A DNA stretch of 64,000 bases, from the NCBI GenBank assembly GCA_031763025.1, contig JASSKH010000030.1, forward strand, positions 4,455,495-4,519,494, read 5' to 3'. Below are positions 45,501 through 55,240 of the stretch, piece after piece (position 1 is the first letter of the stretch; the number at the start of each line of letters is the position of its first letter). The notes below the pieces were generated by a model that ran no database searches, was not told where the DNA came from, and saw only the letters and a list, made by a program, of their open reading frames with translations. The position numbers and the translations under genes were made by a program. Source of the stretch: Macrocystis pyrifera. Lineage: Eukaryota; Sar; Phaeophyceae; Laminariales; Laminariaceae.

Positions 45501-46082
45501 AAAGCACCCCGACGGAGCAAGTACCTTACCCGTGAAGACATGTCCGCCGTCCTCGCCAGCGCCTCTCAGAGGGCGTACCCCACCCTCCTGCGGTATATGG
45601 AGGGCGCCAACAACAACCGGTATTTAAGCGGCACCTGCAGTGGGGGTGGCGGTGGCGGTGGCGGCCGCAGCGGCAGCGGAGAATTTAAAGAGTCCGATGA
45701 CTTACCGCCGGCGAGGACCCGGCGCGACGGTTCAAGGAGAAGGAGGGAAGCTAAATCGTCAGCGCAGGGGGAGGGTGGCAGACCCGAGGTTTCGACGGAG
45801 GGCGGAGGCGGGGGCCGAAGCGGGAGCGGGGGTAGGGGTGGGGGGCCGAGAGGGATGATCGACCCGAAGGTGGTGGAGGAGCTCCTGCACGAGCTCGCGC
45901 AAAGGAACGCCGCCTCTTACGCGGCGCGCGCGGTGTCGGAGTTCGGCCAGGTGCAGGACGGCGCCCTCACGCAGAAGGAGTTCGAGAAGTGGGTGCAGAC
46001 CGGGCCCGTGCTGCGGTGCCGCATCAACGAGTTCTCGATCGACCTCAACGTTGCTCCTTTTCACGGGGTACGACTAGCGTAA
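33545..46082 (+). CDS. N-myristoylated-type EF-hand protein with an 11.2-kb intron
   Basis: Exon 1 is 33545-34045 (167 codons) and exon 2 is 45282-46082; about 433 residues in total. The start MGCGGSK fits N-myristoylation at Gly2, with a neighbouring Cys available for palmitoylation, so I chose it over an in-frame ATG at 33434. Exon 1 ends with an EF-hand: FDVLDEDGDGRLGFEAF, loop D-x-D-x-D-G. Loop position 12, usually Glu, is Ala. Splice sites are AAG|GTGCGT and AATAAG|GGG, phase 0. They join SKLLK to GPESERLKLMYAAYD, which is how EF-hand pairs of the calcineurin-B/CBL/NCS type continue. Exon 2 carries a Ser/Gly-rich insert, an LTREDM helix and a degenerate pair DGALTQKEFEKWV without the Asp ligands. 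Role: probably a membrane-tethered calcium sensor (inference). The frame could continue past a GT at 46057, but it also ends naturally at TAA 46080-46082. Confidence 0.8.
35775..36104 (+). repeat. Tandem duplication, two units of about 160 bp
   Basis: AACCCAACTTGAGGTTTCA, GATCACCAA, CAGCCACAC, CCTGTTCGGTGTT and GTAGGCGTCCC occur in both 35775-35945 and 35970-36100. It leads directly into Repeat-D. Confidence 0.7.
36111..36400 (+). repeat. Repeat-D copy 1
   Basis: TTCTTCACATTAAACCGTTC, TCGTCGACATCCAGCAAGCC, GTGCTGATTCTTCACCCTAG, GTGGTCACAGACTACGACAC and GCACTAGGTGCGGCCGACAC are nearly identical to 41100-41370. Confidence 0.85.
36401..37316. other. Intronic, no feature recognised
   Basis: Only an A/T-rich stretch (36715-36770) and a C/T-rich stretch (37140-37190) stand out. 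Confidence 0.4.
37317..37421. mobile_element. MITE-A copy 10 (well preserved)
   Basis: TTACGGGGGTCCATAGTTAA against TTAACTATAGACCCCCGTAA, TA on both sides. Very close to the copy at 6736, so these two may be young relative to the rest. Confidence 0.92.
37593..37933 (-). mobile_element. SINE-1 copy 3
   Basis: On + it runs from the T-rich tail complement through ACTTTCCAGCCCACTCGTAG, GGTACGTGCCTTTATTTTTT and GTGAGACTCGAACTCACGAA to GCCACCGGGGACGCC. Only about 320 bp from copy 4 in the same orientation. Confidence 0.88.
38258..38589 (-). mobile_element. SINE-1 copy 4
   Basis: Very similar to copy 3. The tail complement is TTTTATTTTATTTTATTTTC; the head complement ends CAAGCCACCGGGGAC. Confidence 0.88.
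38590..40046. other. Intronic, scattered repeat pieces
   Basis: A minus-strand Repeat-D piece at about 38905-39000 (GTGACCACAGAACTTGTATC, then ATCGGCACGGACACTGG). A dispersed segment near 39250-39290 recurs inverted at about 49970-50000. A short Repeat-D end (AACGGTTTAATGCGAAGGAC) lies at about 39898. No exon seen. Confidence 0.55.
40047..40262 (+). repeat. Repeat-D copy 2, diverged
   Basis: CTTCATATTAGACCGTTCTT, CGTCGACATCCAACGCAACC, GTGCTGATTCTTCAATCCTA and GTTCTGTGGTCACAAAGCC. It lacks the GCACTAGGTGCGG end of copies 1 and 3. Confidence 0.7.
40374..40713 (+). mobile_element. SINE-1 copy 5
   Basis: GGCGTCCCCGGTGGCTTGGT start, B box GAGTTCGAGTCTC, body complete, A-rich tail AAAAAAAAGAAAAGAAAAAA. 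The closest match to a consensus in this window. Confidence 0.9.
41092..41370 (+). repeat. Repeat-D copy 3
   Basis: A near-identical partner of copy 1, including the poly-purine end (GAAAAAGAACAAGAAAAAG). The upstream flank (GGGTCATCAGGTGAAGACAC, CATGCCGCACTGCGCTTT) matches 39958-40015. Confidence 0.85.
41371..42068. other. Intronic, no feature recognised
   Basis: CAG/CTG-rich near 41730-41800. No exon signal in either strand. Confidence 0.4.
42069..42157. mobile_element. MITE-B copy 8
   Basis: TTTTAGGAGTGCAGTCCGG, AGGCACAGACTACC against GACTGGTTTTTCCTCGAAAC and AGGACTGCGGCCCTAAAAGG. Confidence 0.75.
42158..43832. other. Intronic, no feature recognised
   Basis: An A run at 42923-42943. Frames below 110 codons without motif. 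Confidence 0.4.
43833..43918. mobile_element. MITE-A copy 11, shortened core
   Basis: TTACAGGGGTCCATAGTTAG and TACTATGGCCCCCCGTAA with TA on both sides. The central part is about 20 bp shorter than usual. Confidence 0.85.
44160..44338 (-). repeat. Repeat-C copy with C tracts at both ends
   Basis: C tract (44162-44173), then the full inverted module set from TCACCCTTCATGCGACTCGC to GACTACCGCCATGCATGATA, then a second C tract (44330-44341). Confidence 0.8.
44508..44800 (+). repeat. Two Repeat-C copies head to tail
   Basis: First module set at 44508-44640 (GGTACTCATTATCATGCATG, CGTAGTCGTATGAC, GACGTCGGGTTTTCATCGAC). The second is at 44643-44790 (GGTACTCATTAGTGTAGTGC, CACGTCGGGTTTTCACCGAC, CAAGCGCGAAGCGCCGTGAG). 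Each begins with a short G tract. Confidence 0.75.
45120..45215 (-). repeat. Repeat-C start module at the intron end
   Basis: ACGGATGCTAGGGTCTCTAG, CATACAACTACGGCCATGCA and a C-rich end (45195-45215). It stops about 65 bp before the EF-hand gene's acceptor. Confidence 0.7.
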
Positions 46083-49000
46083 AATTTACCCTTTGTGCTC
46101 TACATATATGTATGACCACTCTGGTCGAAAATATATAAGGACCCATGTGATATTCGCGTTACAGTATACTGTAAACGGATATTATGTTCCCGGCCAAGAG
46201 TGTGCTTTTTTATGGCGATTGACCCGGGTCCACCGGGGGGGTGCGCGGGGGTTGGAGGGGTGGGAAGGGGCTGTTGCTCGTACTAATAATAGCATTGGTG
46301 TTGTTTATGCCGATACAAGGATTTTGCACGACTTATAATAGAGTGGGAGATTTTTTTTTGTACGGAAAAGTTAGGGGATTTTTTTTTCTCTTTTTGTCTT
46401 TTTTTGCTCACGACGACGGACGGCGACTGTCGACCTTTTTGCTTGTTCCGGCATACAACCAAAACACTCGTGCGTATTTTTTTGTACGACTCGCGGGCAT
46501 TTTGTTCCGCGAACATGTCCCACAACCCCCCCCCCCCCCCGCCTTGTATTTTTGGGAAGGCATGTCGATGTCGATCGATCTCCGGCTTCCTCCAGTGTTT
46601 TTGTTTTTCTCGCTCGTTGCTAGTTAGTGTAGTAGGGTCTATGATACGTGTAGTGGTTCTCCGTTCCCCCCCTCCCCCCCCCCCCCCCCTTATCCCTTCT
46701 CCTTGCATCATGTTGTATCATACTGCCGTGCATTGCTGCTGTACATTGTCATCCACGCCATGCCGAACGAAAGGAGGTGTTTTTTTATGGGGACTGCAGA
46801 TTGTGTTGCGTTACATGAAGAAGGCGGAAGGCAGAGGATGCCGTTCGCCGCGTACATTTTTTTGATGTTGTAGGAGGCATGAAAAGAGAACCGATCACCC
46901 AGGCCTGCGAAAAGAAAAAGACTTGTATAGTAGTGTGCCTTGAGTAAGTCGTGTGACGCGCAAGGAGTTTCGGTGCTGTTGGGGCGGTCCAGCACAGCAT
47001 GAATAGGCGAGGGACGAGGGAAGGCACAAAACAACAATGAGGCGAAGAGAGCCTCTGACATGGTGTGAAGAAAAAAATTGAAACGTTCTTCGCTCGTGCG
47101 GTTGGGGTTTAGAGGCTAAAAAGCTTTTTTCGTGTAGGGTTTTATACTATAGCGTTGCGGCACGTGGAAGGATGGTTGGTACTATAACGTTAGGCATAGG
47201 GTTGGGTTGGCGACAAAGGGTATCCGATGCGAACGAAACGTCTTGTCTCCCCCCGTTGTGGGTTTGAAGGTGGCGTGTTTTGGCTCCAGACCGACTCAGA
47301 GTTGGTACCAGTGCTTGTATCGAAGCCTCCCGCTGTTGGCAGACGGCAATCGTATGTGCACGCTGGTGGAGTTGTAACCGCGGCCGCGGTGGCGGTGCTC
47401 CACAGGTTTGCCTCGGTGCGCTTGGTTTTGGAGTGGAACACATTTAATCATCTAGGGTGGTGGTGGTGGTGGTGATCTCGGGTGGTGAAAGCGATTTTTT
47501 CATTGGCTGCCTGGTCCCGTCGATATTTTGGTGACGTCGGTAGTGGTTTCGGTGAGCAGTGGTCGGGGGCATCATACATTACTATGCTAGGTGTTTTTTG
47601 GGTTTTTGTTTCCGTGCTAACGAGAGACATGAGGTACCGGTACACAATGTTTCCTTCAGGTGGCTGGTGGTTGAAGGGGGGAAGGCGGGGCTCAGGCGCC
47701 TCACGCCCCCCCCCCCCATCTTCAACTCAGGCCACCTTTTGAAAAAACTTCGGGACCTTTTCTTGTGCGTGCTGTTTAGGTTGGGCCTTGAAGAAAAGAA
47801 ATACGGGGCCTTTTGGGAAGATTATAGAAAAACACCAGTGAAAAAACTGAATTGGAAGTGTCGAAACGAAGCGAAACGAAACGCTTCGATTCGAGCAGGT
47901 CTTTGTTGCGTTTCCCATGTTGGTCGCGGTTCGGGGTAATATTGTACCAGGCCCTTTTTGAGATGACGGTTTTTGCATCTTCTTTGTCCCCGTGCGCGCG
48001 TGGCGTGGTGGGGAGGCTGTGTTGTGTGCGTGTGTGTGCTTCTTGCTGTAGATGCGCCCCCCCCCCCCCCCCCCCCCCCCCCCATACACACACTAGAGGG
48101 GGGTTTACCGATCCCTGACGAGGTTCGAGCACGTATATGTATCATGCGTAGCTCGGTTTTCTTTTTTTTCAGCATGCCTGGCTTTTAAGAGCATGTTTTT
48201 GAAAGAAATTCTTGAGAGTGTTGCGAGTTGTCAGCCCTGGAGAAACGGGGGTGTCCCGTAGGGGCCCTCTGGACCCCCCCGTCCCCCCCCCCCCGTTGGA
48301 TCCCCGCTTCTCCTTCTCGATCGATCGGAAGTTTGGGAGATCTAGCGATAGATGGGACTGAGTACTGTTGGTAGGCAGCTAGCTTTCAGGGAGGATGATG
48401 TGTTGTCAGGACTCGGTTACTTGTGTACATATATATGGTTGCGGTGTATAACCCACCCGCCCAAGGACGGTCGGTGTGTACCGCTCCTAAAGAGGGTTGA
48501 GGATGATGATGTGTCTTTTACTCCGGTGGCATTCACAAAGAAGAGGGATTCGGGCTGGGGGGGTGGGGGGGGCGGAGGTCGTCGTGTGAGGCGAGAGCGA
48601 CAGGTGGGAAATCTCATGCAGAATGTAGAATTTGCGATATATATTTTTTTGTGTGGTTCGAGGACCGATAAGGCTCCCCCACCTCGATTTTCCGATGACG
48701 CGAAACAAAAAGAATAGAGGAGACAGTTTTCCTTTCCTTTTCCTTCCCCCCCCTCGGAGGGGGAAGGAGGAATAAAAGAAACGGAAACAAGGGGAAGGGA
48801 GAAATAAAGTGTGTCACTCAATTTTTATTTTTTTACGGGTTAGGCGGATAGATTTCCTCTTGATGTTGGGTGATGTTTTGTCTGGTTGTTCGACGTGTTT
48901 GCCTCTTAGTTGCCTCTTGGTTGCCACCCACCCCAGAAGGCAAAACCTGTACCTGGTAAGGTGTACGGGCAGGATAGACACTCCTGGCCTCAATGCCGAG

Positions 49001-50211
49001 GCTTGAGTTCCCCCCCACCGAGGTTAGCACGGATCACTCTTGTCCGGAAATTTGAAATACCATCACTTGGGTACACAGTACGCAGACAGCCTTTTATGAA
49101 GAACCCTTGGTAGTGCGTTCGATATTGGAGGTCACTTGTGTACGAACGTTCCTTCAGGGTTGGTCCCGGCCCCTTGCGGTCAGTAGTGGGCGAAAATTGA
49201 TGGGCAGAGATTTGAGGTCACTTATACCTGGTATACCGTTTTCCGTTATCGCGGGACCCCCTTAAAGGCTTTACCTACTGTATTATTGGTCCTAAATATC
49301 ATTATCCAAAACGTTCCTTGCATTCCCGGACAGAGAGGTACTTGTGTAGGTGTCTTCCTTCTTTTTTTAGTTGTCTTGATATATTCCGGGAGAGTAGTTT
49401 AAATGCGAGGTCCAACAGCAGTTCTGGTTGATGATAGATCAATAGATGACGGCCAAAATAGATGCATTACCATTGGCAGCCGGTTACGGTACATCCGCGA
49501 TATAATAGTTATTGCGTTTTTCGTGTCTGGAACACATACTGTTGTACCGACTTGATTGTTTTTCGGCTGTTTTTTTCTTTTCGTTTTTCCTTCTTTTTTT
49601 TGTTTGTTCAGCTTTCCTAAGTATTGTAGCCACGGCTGTGCTTGTAGACAGCTGACTGGCTATAATTTCTTAATTTTGTTTAACAGTAGTTTGTTTGGGC
49701 AAAACATGACACGGCTGGTTTTTTTTTTTCCAGCGCTGTCTTGTCTCAATTGATTTATGATCGTCCTTGACGTTGGTTGGGTAGTTAGATTGGTCTCTCA
49801 AAAGCCCAACCTCCCACAAATGTTGAAAAAATAAAAAAAATCAGTCTCAGAAAGATCTTGGGTCGAAACATGACGATTTCGTGAGATGTTTCCTCACGCA
49901 CATGAATAGGTACCCTTTGCGCCACAAAAGCAAAGGCACGTACGTACATTAGGTGGCCTCTCTATAGTGCCGGTATGCGCCAGCCAACAATACCGGAACT
50001 ATAGCGGCAAAATGACTGGTGAATCCCATCTGTGCTAAGCGACTCCACGTGCACTATAGCGGGCAACCGGCGCTATAAAGAGACCGCTACTGTAGTGTTA
50101 ATAGCCCGATTCTCTGGTCATTTATAAACAGTGCTTACGTACTCTATCCAAGTGATGCCCGGTAATCGGTAGCAACGTAGTTGTTTCCTGTTTAAACAAA
50201 AAAAATTGTCT
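46083..50211 (+). other. Downstream of the EF-hand gene, T/G-rich, no gene called
   Basis: The + strand is enriched in T and G over about 46.2-49.8 kb, with many T runs, C runs (46516-46530, 46666-46690, 48057-48083) and a GGT run (47458-47474). Such strand asymmetry could mark a long 3' UTR or an unstable intergenic tract. No frame has a recognisable domain. A segment near 49966-50000 is an inverted copy of about 39254-39300. Confidence 0.45.
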
Positions 50212-51660
50212 TTTGGCGACCGCGTTTTTTTGTCGGGATTTTCTGACTGGGATTTTTGTTATCTGTTGAAACATCCACGCTCAAGCAAGCCACGGCGACG
50301 CGCTGGCGGCGGTGGCTTCACACGTGTCCCCCGCCGCTTCCCATCAAAGTCTCGTGGTTCTGCTCGGTGAGCTCGGCGATAAATCGCACTCCGCGTTTTT
50401 TTTTTTTACTTGATCTTAAGACTGGAGTCACTTTCCTACACCCCGGTGGCTTGGTAGGTGGTCCGCGTGCCTGTCAAGATCAATTTCGTGGGTTCAAGTC
50501 CCACCGAGTGCATGCTCATAGGGACTTTTTCTCGCATAAAAAATTGAGAAGCGGAAAGCGCGAAAGCGTGAGTCGGCTACATTCGATGAAAATCGACGAG
50601 CAGTGGGAATGCGGAACCCTATGCGCGACAAAAAATAAAGGCACGTACCGGGGGGGAGAAGGGACGACACCTGTGACCACGGCTTGTCCAGAAGATCGTC
50701 GAGGGTAAAACTTCCTACGAGTGGGCTGGGAAGTAAAAGTGATGGATAAAAAAAAAAAAAAAAAACAAACAAACAACCGTGAAAGTTCTACTCTCAAGCG
50801 AGCCACGGCCACGCGCTCGCGGCAGTGGCTTCACCCGTGCCAGCCGCCGCCCACAAAGTCTCGTGTTTCTCCTCCGTAAGTTCGGCGAGAAATCGGATTA
50901 TCACTTGATTACCAGGTATACCAGAAGTCACTATTCCAAGACAGTAAGAAATCGGGAGAGTCTGTCTCGCTTATTTCACAGGAATCAAACAATAATCATC
51001 ACCATACGAGGACGCAAGAAGAGCATGCCCCGCACAGAGAGCACTCGAGCACGAACGAGTGTAGATATCATACTGCTGCACCAGCACCACAAGTATGCAC
51101 TTTTGTTTTTGGGCGACCGCGTTTTTTTACCGTGATTTTCTGACCGGGATTTTTTTTATCTGTTGAAACATCCACGCTCAAGCAAGCCACGGCGACGCGC
51201 TGGCGGCGATGGTTTCACACGTGTCCCCCGCCGCTTCCCATCAAAATCTCGTGGTTCTGCTCGGTGAGCTCGGCGATAAATCGCACTCCGCGTTTTTTTT
51301 ACTTGATGAAAGACTGGAGTCACTTTCCTACACAACCGTGAAAGTTCTACTCTCAAGCGAGCCACGACCACGCGCTCGCGGCAGTGGCTTCACCCGTGTC
51401 AGCCGCCGTCCACAAAGTCCCGTGTTTCTTCTCCATAAGTTCGGCGAGAAATCGGATTATCACTTGATTATGCTAGAAGTCACTATTCCAAGACAGTAAG
51501 AAATCAGGAGTCTGTCTCGCTTATTTCACAGAAATCAAATAATAATTATCACCTTACGAGGACGCAAGAAGAGCATGCCCCGCACAGAGAGCACTCGAAC
51601 ACGAACGAGTGCAGATATCATACTGCTGCACCAGCACCACAAGTATGCACGTAAGGAGCA
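50212..51660 (+). repeat. Tandem duplication of about 550 bp, one copy carrying a SINE
   Basis: Copy 1 is 50212-50439 plus about 50774-51110; copy 2 is about 51110-51660. Each copy contains two related sub-units beginning CTCAAGC(A/G)AGCCACG. Copy 1 is split by SINE-1 between CACTTTCCTACAC and CGTGAAAGTTCTA; copy 2 has these joined as CCTACACAACCGTG. Confidence 0.85.
50440..50765 (+). mobile_element. SINE-1 copy 6, with a matching empty site nearby
   Basis: Starts CCCGGTGGCTTGGTAGG with the B box GGGTTCAAGTCCC. The tail is about 19 A followed by CAAACAAACAA. The paralogous unfilled sequence at about 51320 fixes the insertion point to within a few bases. Confidence 0.92.
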
Positions 51661-52424
51661 GGAGGCATGGAGAAGAGTTTTTAATGCTGTTAAATTGAAG
51701 AACACCACCGCTCGCTGTGTGTTTAACTCTACTTGTCTGTGTACACACCGACAAGGATAATGGCGTTGAACCGAGGGGCTCAAATCCTACGAGGACACGA
51801 GAAGAGCATGCCCAATATCCTTGTAGATAATAATAAGCATGCACGTAAGGAGCAGGAAGCGTTGAGAAAAGCATGCCCCGCACTGAGAGCACTCGAGCAC
51901 GCGTAGAGCACGACGGGCTCCTGAATCGGGTACCCCACTGATACTCGACCACATCATCAATGATCTATGCGAAATGCTAATAGACTCTGGCCGGCCAGAA
52001 ATTGGGCTACTGCTGTATTATAGAAATGCTAATGGACTCTGGCCGGCCAGAAAATAAAGACCGTTGGGGTACCAATATTTAGATCAGAAAGGTTCTTACA
52101 TTTATGTTCAGAGTTGTCAGCAGCGCTAGGGGTACCTATCGTAGTAAACGTCATTCGAGAGGAGTCGGTGGGCGCGTTTTTTTTTCAGCCAATAGGCGGT
52201 AAATAATTGCGCCAAGTTCCCAGCAGCATGACAGGGCAAAAAGTTGCCTTGTCACATCAGTGAAAAGGATCGTGATTAAACAAGCTGCGTATTTAGAAAA
52301 AGTCAGAGTTTTGCTAAATGGTTTCCTCAGTAGATAGTTAAAATATGGCGGCACGGCAACAATGAGAAGGAAGCAAGACAGATACCGAGCAACTATTATT
52401 TACAAGAAGATGAGATCCTTTCAC
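51661..52424. other. Residual repeat pieces, no gene
   Basis: 51785-51905 repeats the end of the previous unit (GAAGAGCATGCCC, AGAGCACTCGAGCACG). At about 51974-52056 a segment of about 40 bp (GAAATGCTAAT(A/G)GACTCTGG) is duplicated around the palindrome CTGGCCGGCCAG. Confidence 0.6.
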
Positions 52425-52635
52425 CAGCCTGGGGACTTTTTCTTGTTTCAGAGGAATATGTGAAGGTGTTACCTGCTGAGCTATAGGAGTGAAAGACCAA
52501 TCGATCACCCAGCCCCGAGTTATCCTTGTAACGCTCTCCCCCCCACTGAACGGCGGGATCTTTGGGGCGTCGGTACCGTATACGGTCGTACGCTGACACG
52601 CTGACCTACCCGCTTCGTTTCAAAACCTGCGGAAA
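52425..52635 (-). mobile_element. SINE-2, junction of two units
   Basis: On + it reads GAAGGTGTTACCTGCTGAGC, ATCGATCACCCAGCCC (unit head), then CTCCCCCCCACTGAACGGCG, GATCTTTGGGGCGTCGG and GCTGACCTACCCGCTTCG (tail of the neighbouring unit). The head-to-tail order is the same as at 25.9-26.3 kb. Confidence 0.75.
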
Positions 52636-53120
52636 TAGAGAGATTTTTTTAAGGGACGCACGCGCAAGTGTCTCTATAAGGGAAACGTTCGAAGTGATTA
52701 GTGCAGTGGAACCCGATTATCGTTTGAAGGGAATCGAAGGCAGGAACCATCTGAACTGGCAAGGAAGGCAGCTTCTCTTGTTCAAGAGTCTTCTTTTAGT
52801 AGTGCTGTCGTATAATTTCCTCTTCATGATGATGAGAGAAAAGGGAGCTGTTGAGAGTGATTCGATATGGGCTTTGCCCACGCTGCTCTCCTTCTACTAA
52901 TCCGCCAGACGGGTGAAGACACTTGTCCAAGGAACTTTCACTTGCCCGAGGAACTTTCCTCGAGTGCTTGTCTTTTTTTCTCCTATCGGCTATCCATTGT
53001 ACTACAAGGGAAATTTCAGAGCCCCTGGAATACTCTTAGGGTATTCAGAGCTTTGATACTACGGGCTCTCTCATTACCACTCTCTCATTACCACTTCCAT
53101 AGTCCGATACTATATCTTAT
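52636..53120. other. Possible LTR remnant, otherwise nothing
   Basis: The end (TACTATATCTTATCACA) resembles the 3' end of the LTRs at 13.9 and 25.2 kb. The body does not align by eye. Confidence 0.4.
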
Positions 53121-55240
53121 CACATCAGCCCACCCTGGATAGTCGTATAAGCAGGCCACACGACGCTCGATGGATGATATCGAAGTTCATCCGAAAAAGA
53201 CCGGGAAGGGAGGTCGAAGATGCGACTATTCGAAACGACGAAATGAGGTTATAGATTTCCCCACACCTCGTAGTTTGGCCTATTACGGTGGCCCATAATA
53301 AATAATCCCTCAAAACAGCTTTTTGTCTATCTCGGAATATTTTTTTGGGCCCAAAATATTCTCTTTTTTTGACGGAACGTATTTGCATCTGAACTATTTT
53401 TCGATCACACCAGCACACAGAGGGACATCTAATCCATGTGGGTAGGTTCGATTGAAAGCTGAAGACACCAGCTTTCCAACGACCTTTACGTGCAGCCGAA
53501 ATTACACGGTTTTAGGTGAGGAAGAGATGGGTAAAAATGGGTCCCCAAAAAAAAAACTATTTTTCAACGGGGGATAAGCCCCGAACCCACTTTGTGCTAG
53601 AAAAGATGCGTATTTGGCATCACTAGAAAGCTCACGATTTGGGCCGTGCAACCGAAATTCTAGTTTTGCGAGAATCACGGTCGTTCCTGAGATATAAGCG
53701 TTCCAAGTGGGGAACCTCAACCCCCCTTGATCACCTCTGCCTCATCTGCAGCCCCATGCTTTCGGTCACAAGTAGCACCGTTGGAAAGCTGGAGTCCTCA
53801 GCTTTCCGTGTAACCTAACCCAAGATTTATAGGGTCCCTTTGTTTGTGCTCGAGTTTTTTGTCTAGATGCACATAGTTTCTGGTGTTATATTTCGATAAA
53901 AAAGGGACAACGATAGCCAACCAAAAAATTATCTTGGAAGATGCGAATAAAAAGTGAATCTGCACGGGGTCATTTATTGTGGGCCACCGTAATAGGCGTC
54001 ACGGACAGTGTTTCGTCAGAAACGCCTGCTGAAAGAGGGGGTCAAAAACAGAACAGAAAAGGGCAGGGGCCGATCGGACTTGGCGCAAATCGTGTGCGCG
54101 GGCTTCTTTGGAGCCCCTGGAGCTCGCAATAAGTGCTGCTGGTCGAGATGCGGTTGATGCTCCACCACCGGCGTGTCAGTTGGTTCTGAAGGTGCCCAGC
54201 TGCAGTTGGTTTGGGTAATTACTGTCGTCGCCTGCCCTATCCGCATGTATGCGGGAGGGGCGGACGTGGCGGTCTTTATCCCGGCGGCGTGTGCGGTTAA
54301 GGCCGTAGAGGGCGTTTGAGTCGACGCCGAGGCGGCCGCAGCAGCCTCGATGTGTGGTTGTTGGCCCGGGGAATGGTGGTGACCACCGCCGTACGAACGG
54401 CCATTGTGCCGTCCGGTGTAGGAACGGCCGTTGTTGCCGCGGTGGTGGGAGTTGTCGCGGTCACTGCTGCCGCTCGACGATGTAGCTAGTAGACGTGAAA
54501 GAACGGCGGTAGTAGTGGGTGGTGTTGCGGTGTTTGCGTGCGGCGTTGTTTGACGTGGTGAGTGGTGGGCGCGGGCCCCGCAGGGGCGAGGAACCGGCGT
54601 TGGGTGGAAGAGCGTTGGTTGAGGCGGTGGGTGGCCTTGTGGAATGCCCATTGGACAAGATTGATGGGTCGGAATTTCCCAGAAATAATATCAACAAATA
54701 TGTCGCCGAAGTTGAACTGTGGTTGGGCGCCGGCCGATCGAGAACGTAGACGTGCCGTATGCACAACTGCAGGTGAGAGCTATGGGCTCAAAATGACAGA
54801 CGATCGGGTGCAAGGGTATGAGCGTGATGGTCGCGAGCGGGAGCGTCTGAACCCTGGTAGGTACAGGCACAGTCTCGTGGCCGCATGCGTGAGGGCTGTT
54901 GAAGCCGGGGGTGGCGTGTGTACCGGGATAGGAGCACAGCGAGCGCAAGAAAAGGACGCAAGATGGTGGGCGCGCTGGTTGGGTGCCGCTGTCGTCGCGG
55001 CGGCATACTCTGTGGTAGCCGTCACGGCTTTTGCCAGTTGAGGTCGGACACATATTTCCCGAAAGCATCGGGGGCAATCGTTGCAGTTCGACGTCTCCCG
55101 TAGATATAGTTGTCTTTCCGGTCTCGGCGTGGGAGGTGTGCATATCGAACGCCGAGGGCTCCGTGAGGGTTGGAGGGGTCCATGGTGGTCCGAGATCGGG
55201 TTGGGGTGTAGAGGCAACGCACGCACTGGAGCAGAGGATG
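53121..55240 (-). pseudogene. Second Ty3/gypsy relic, internally deleted
   Basis: 53121-53280 matches the non-coding region next to the left LTR (13967-14125). 54090-54500 matches the 3' part of gag at 22590-22900 (for example TGCTCCACCA, TATCCGCATGT, AACGGCCGTT in both). The frame at 54651-54016 on - keeps an Asn/Arg/Gly-rich stretch like the first element's. Pol is missing, so a large deletion joins the 3' end to gag. 54500-55240 is GC-rich with frames in the same style but no motif. Confidence 0.6.
53283..53992. mobile_element. 710-bp TIR element with TA target duplication
   Basis: The left end TTACGGTGGCCCATAATAAA is mirrored at the right (TTTATTGTGGGCCACCGTAA) over about 28 bp with few mismatches. 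TA flanks both sides (53281-53282 and 53993-53994). The interior has three related segments around GAAAGCTGRAG...CAGCTTTCC and no transposase-size frame, so it is non-autonomous. The first six bases equal those of MITE-A. TA duplications point to a Tc1/mariner-like mobilising enzyme. Confidence 0.82.
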
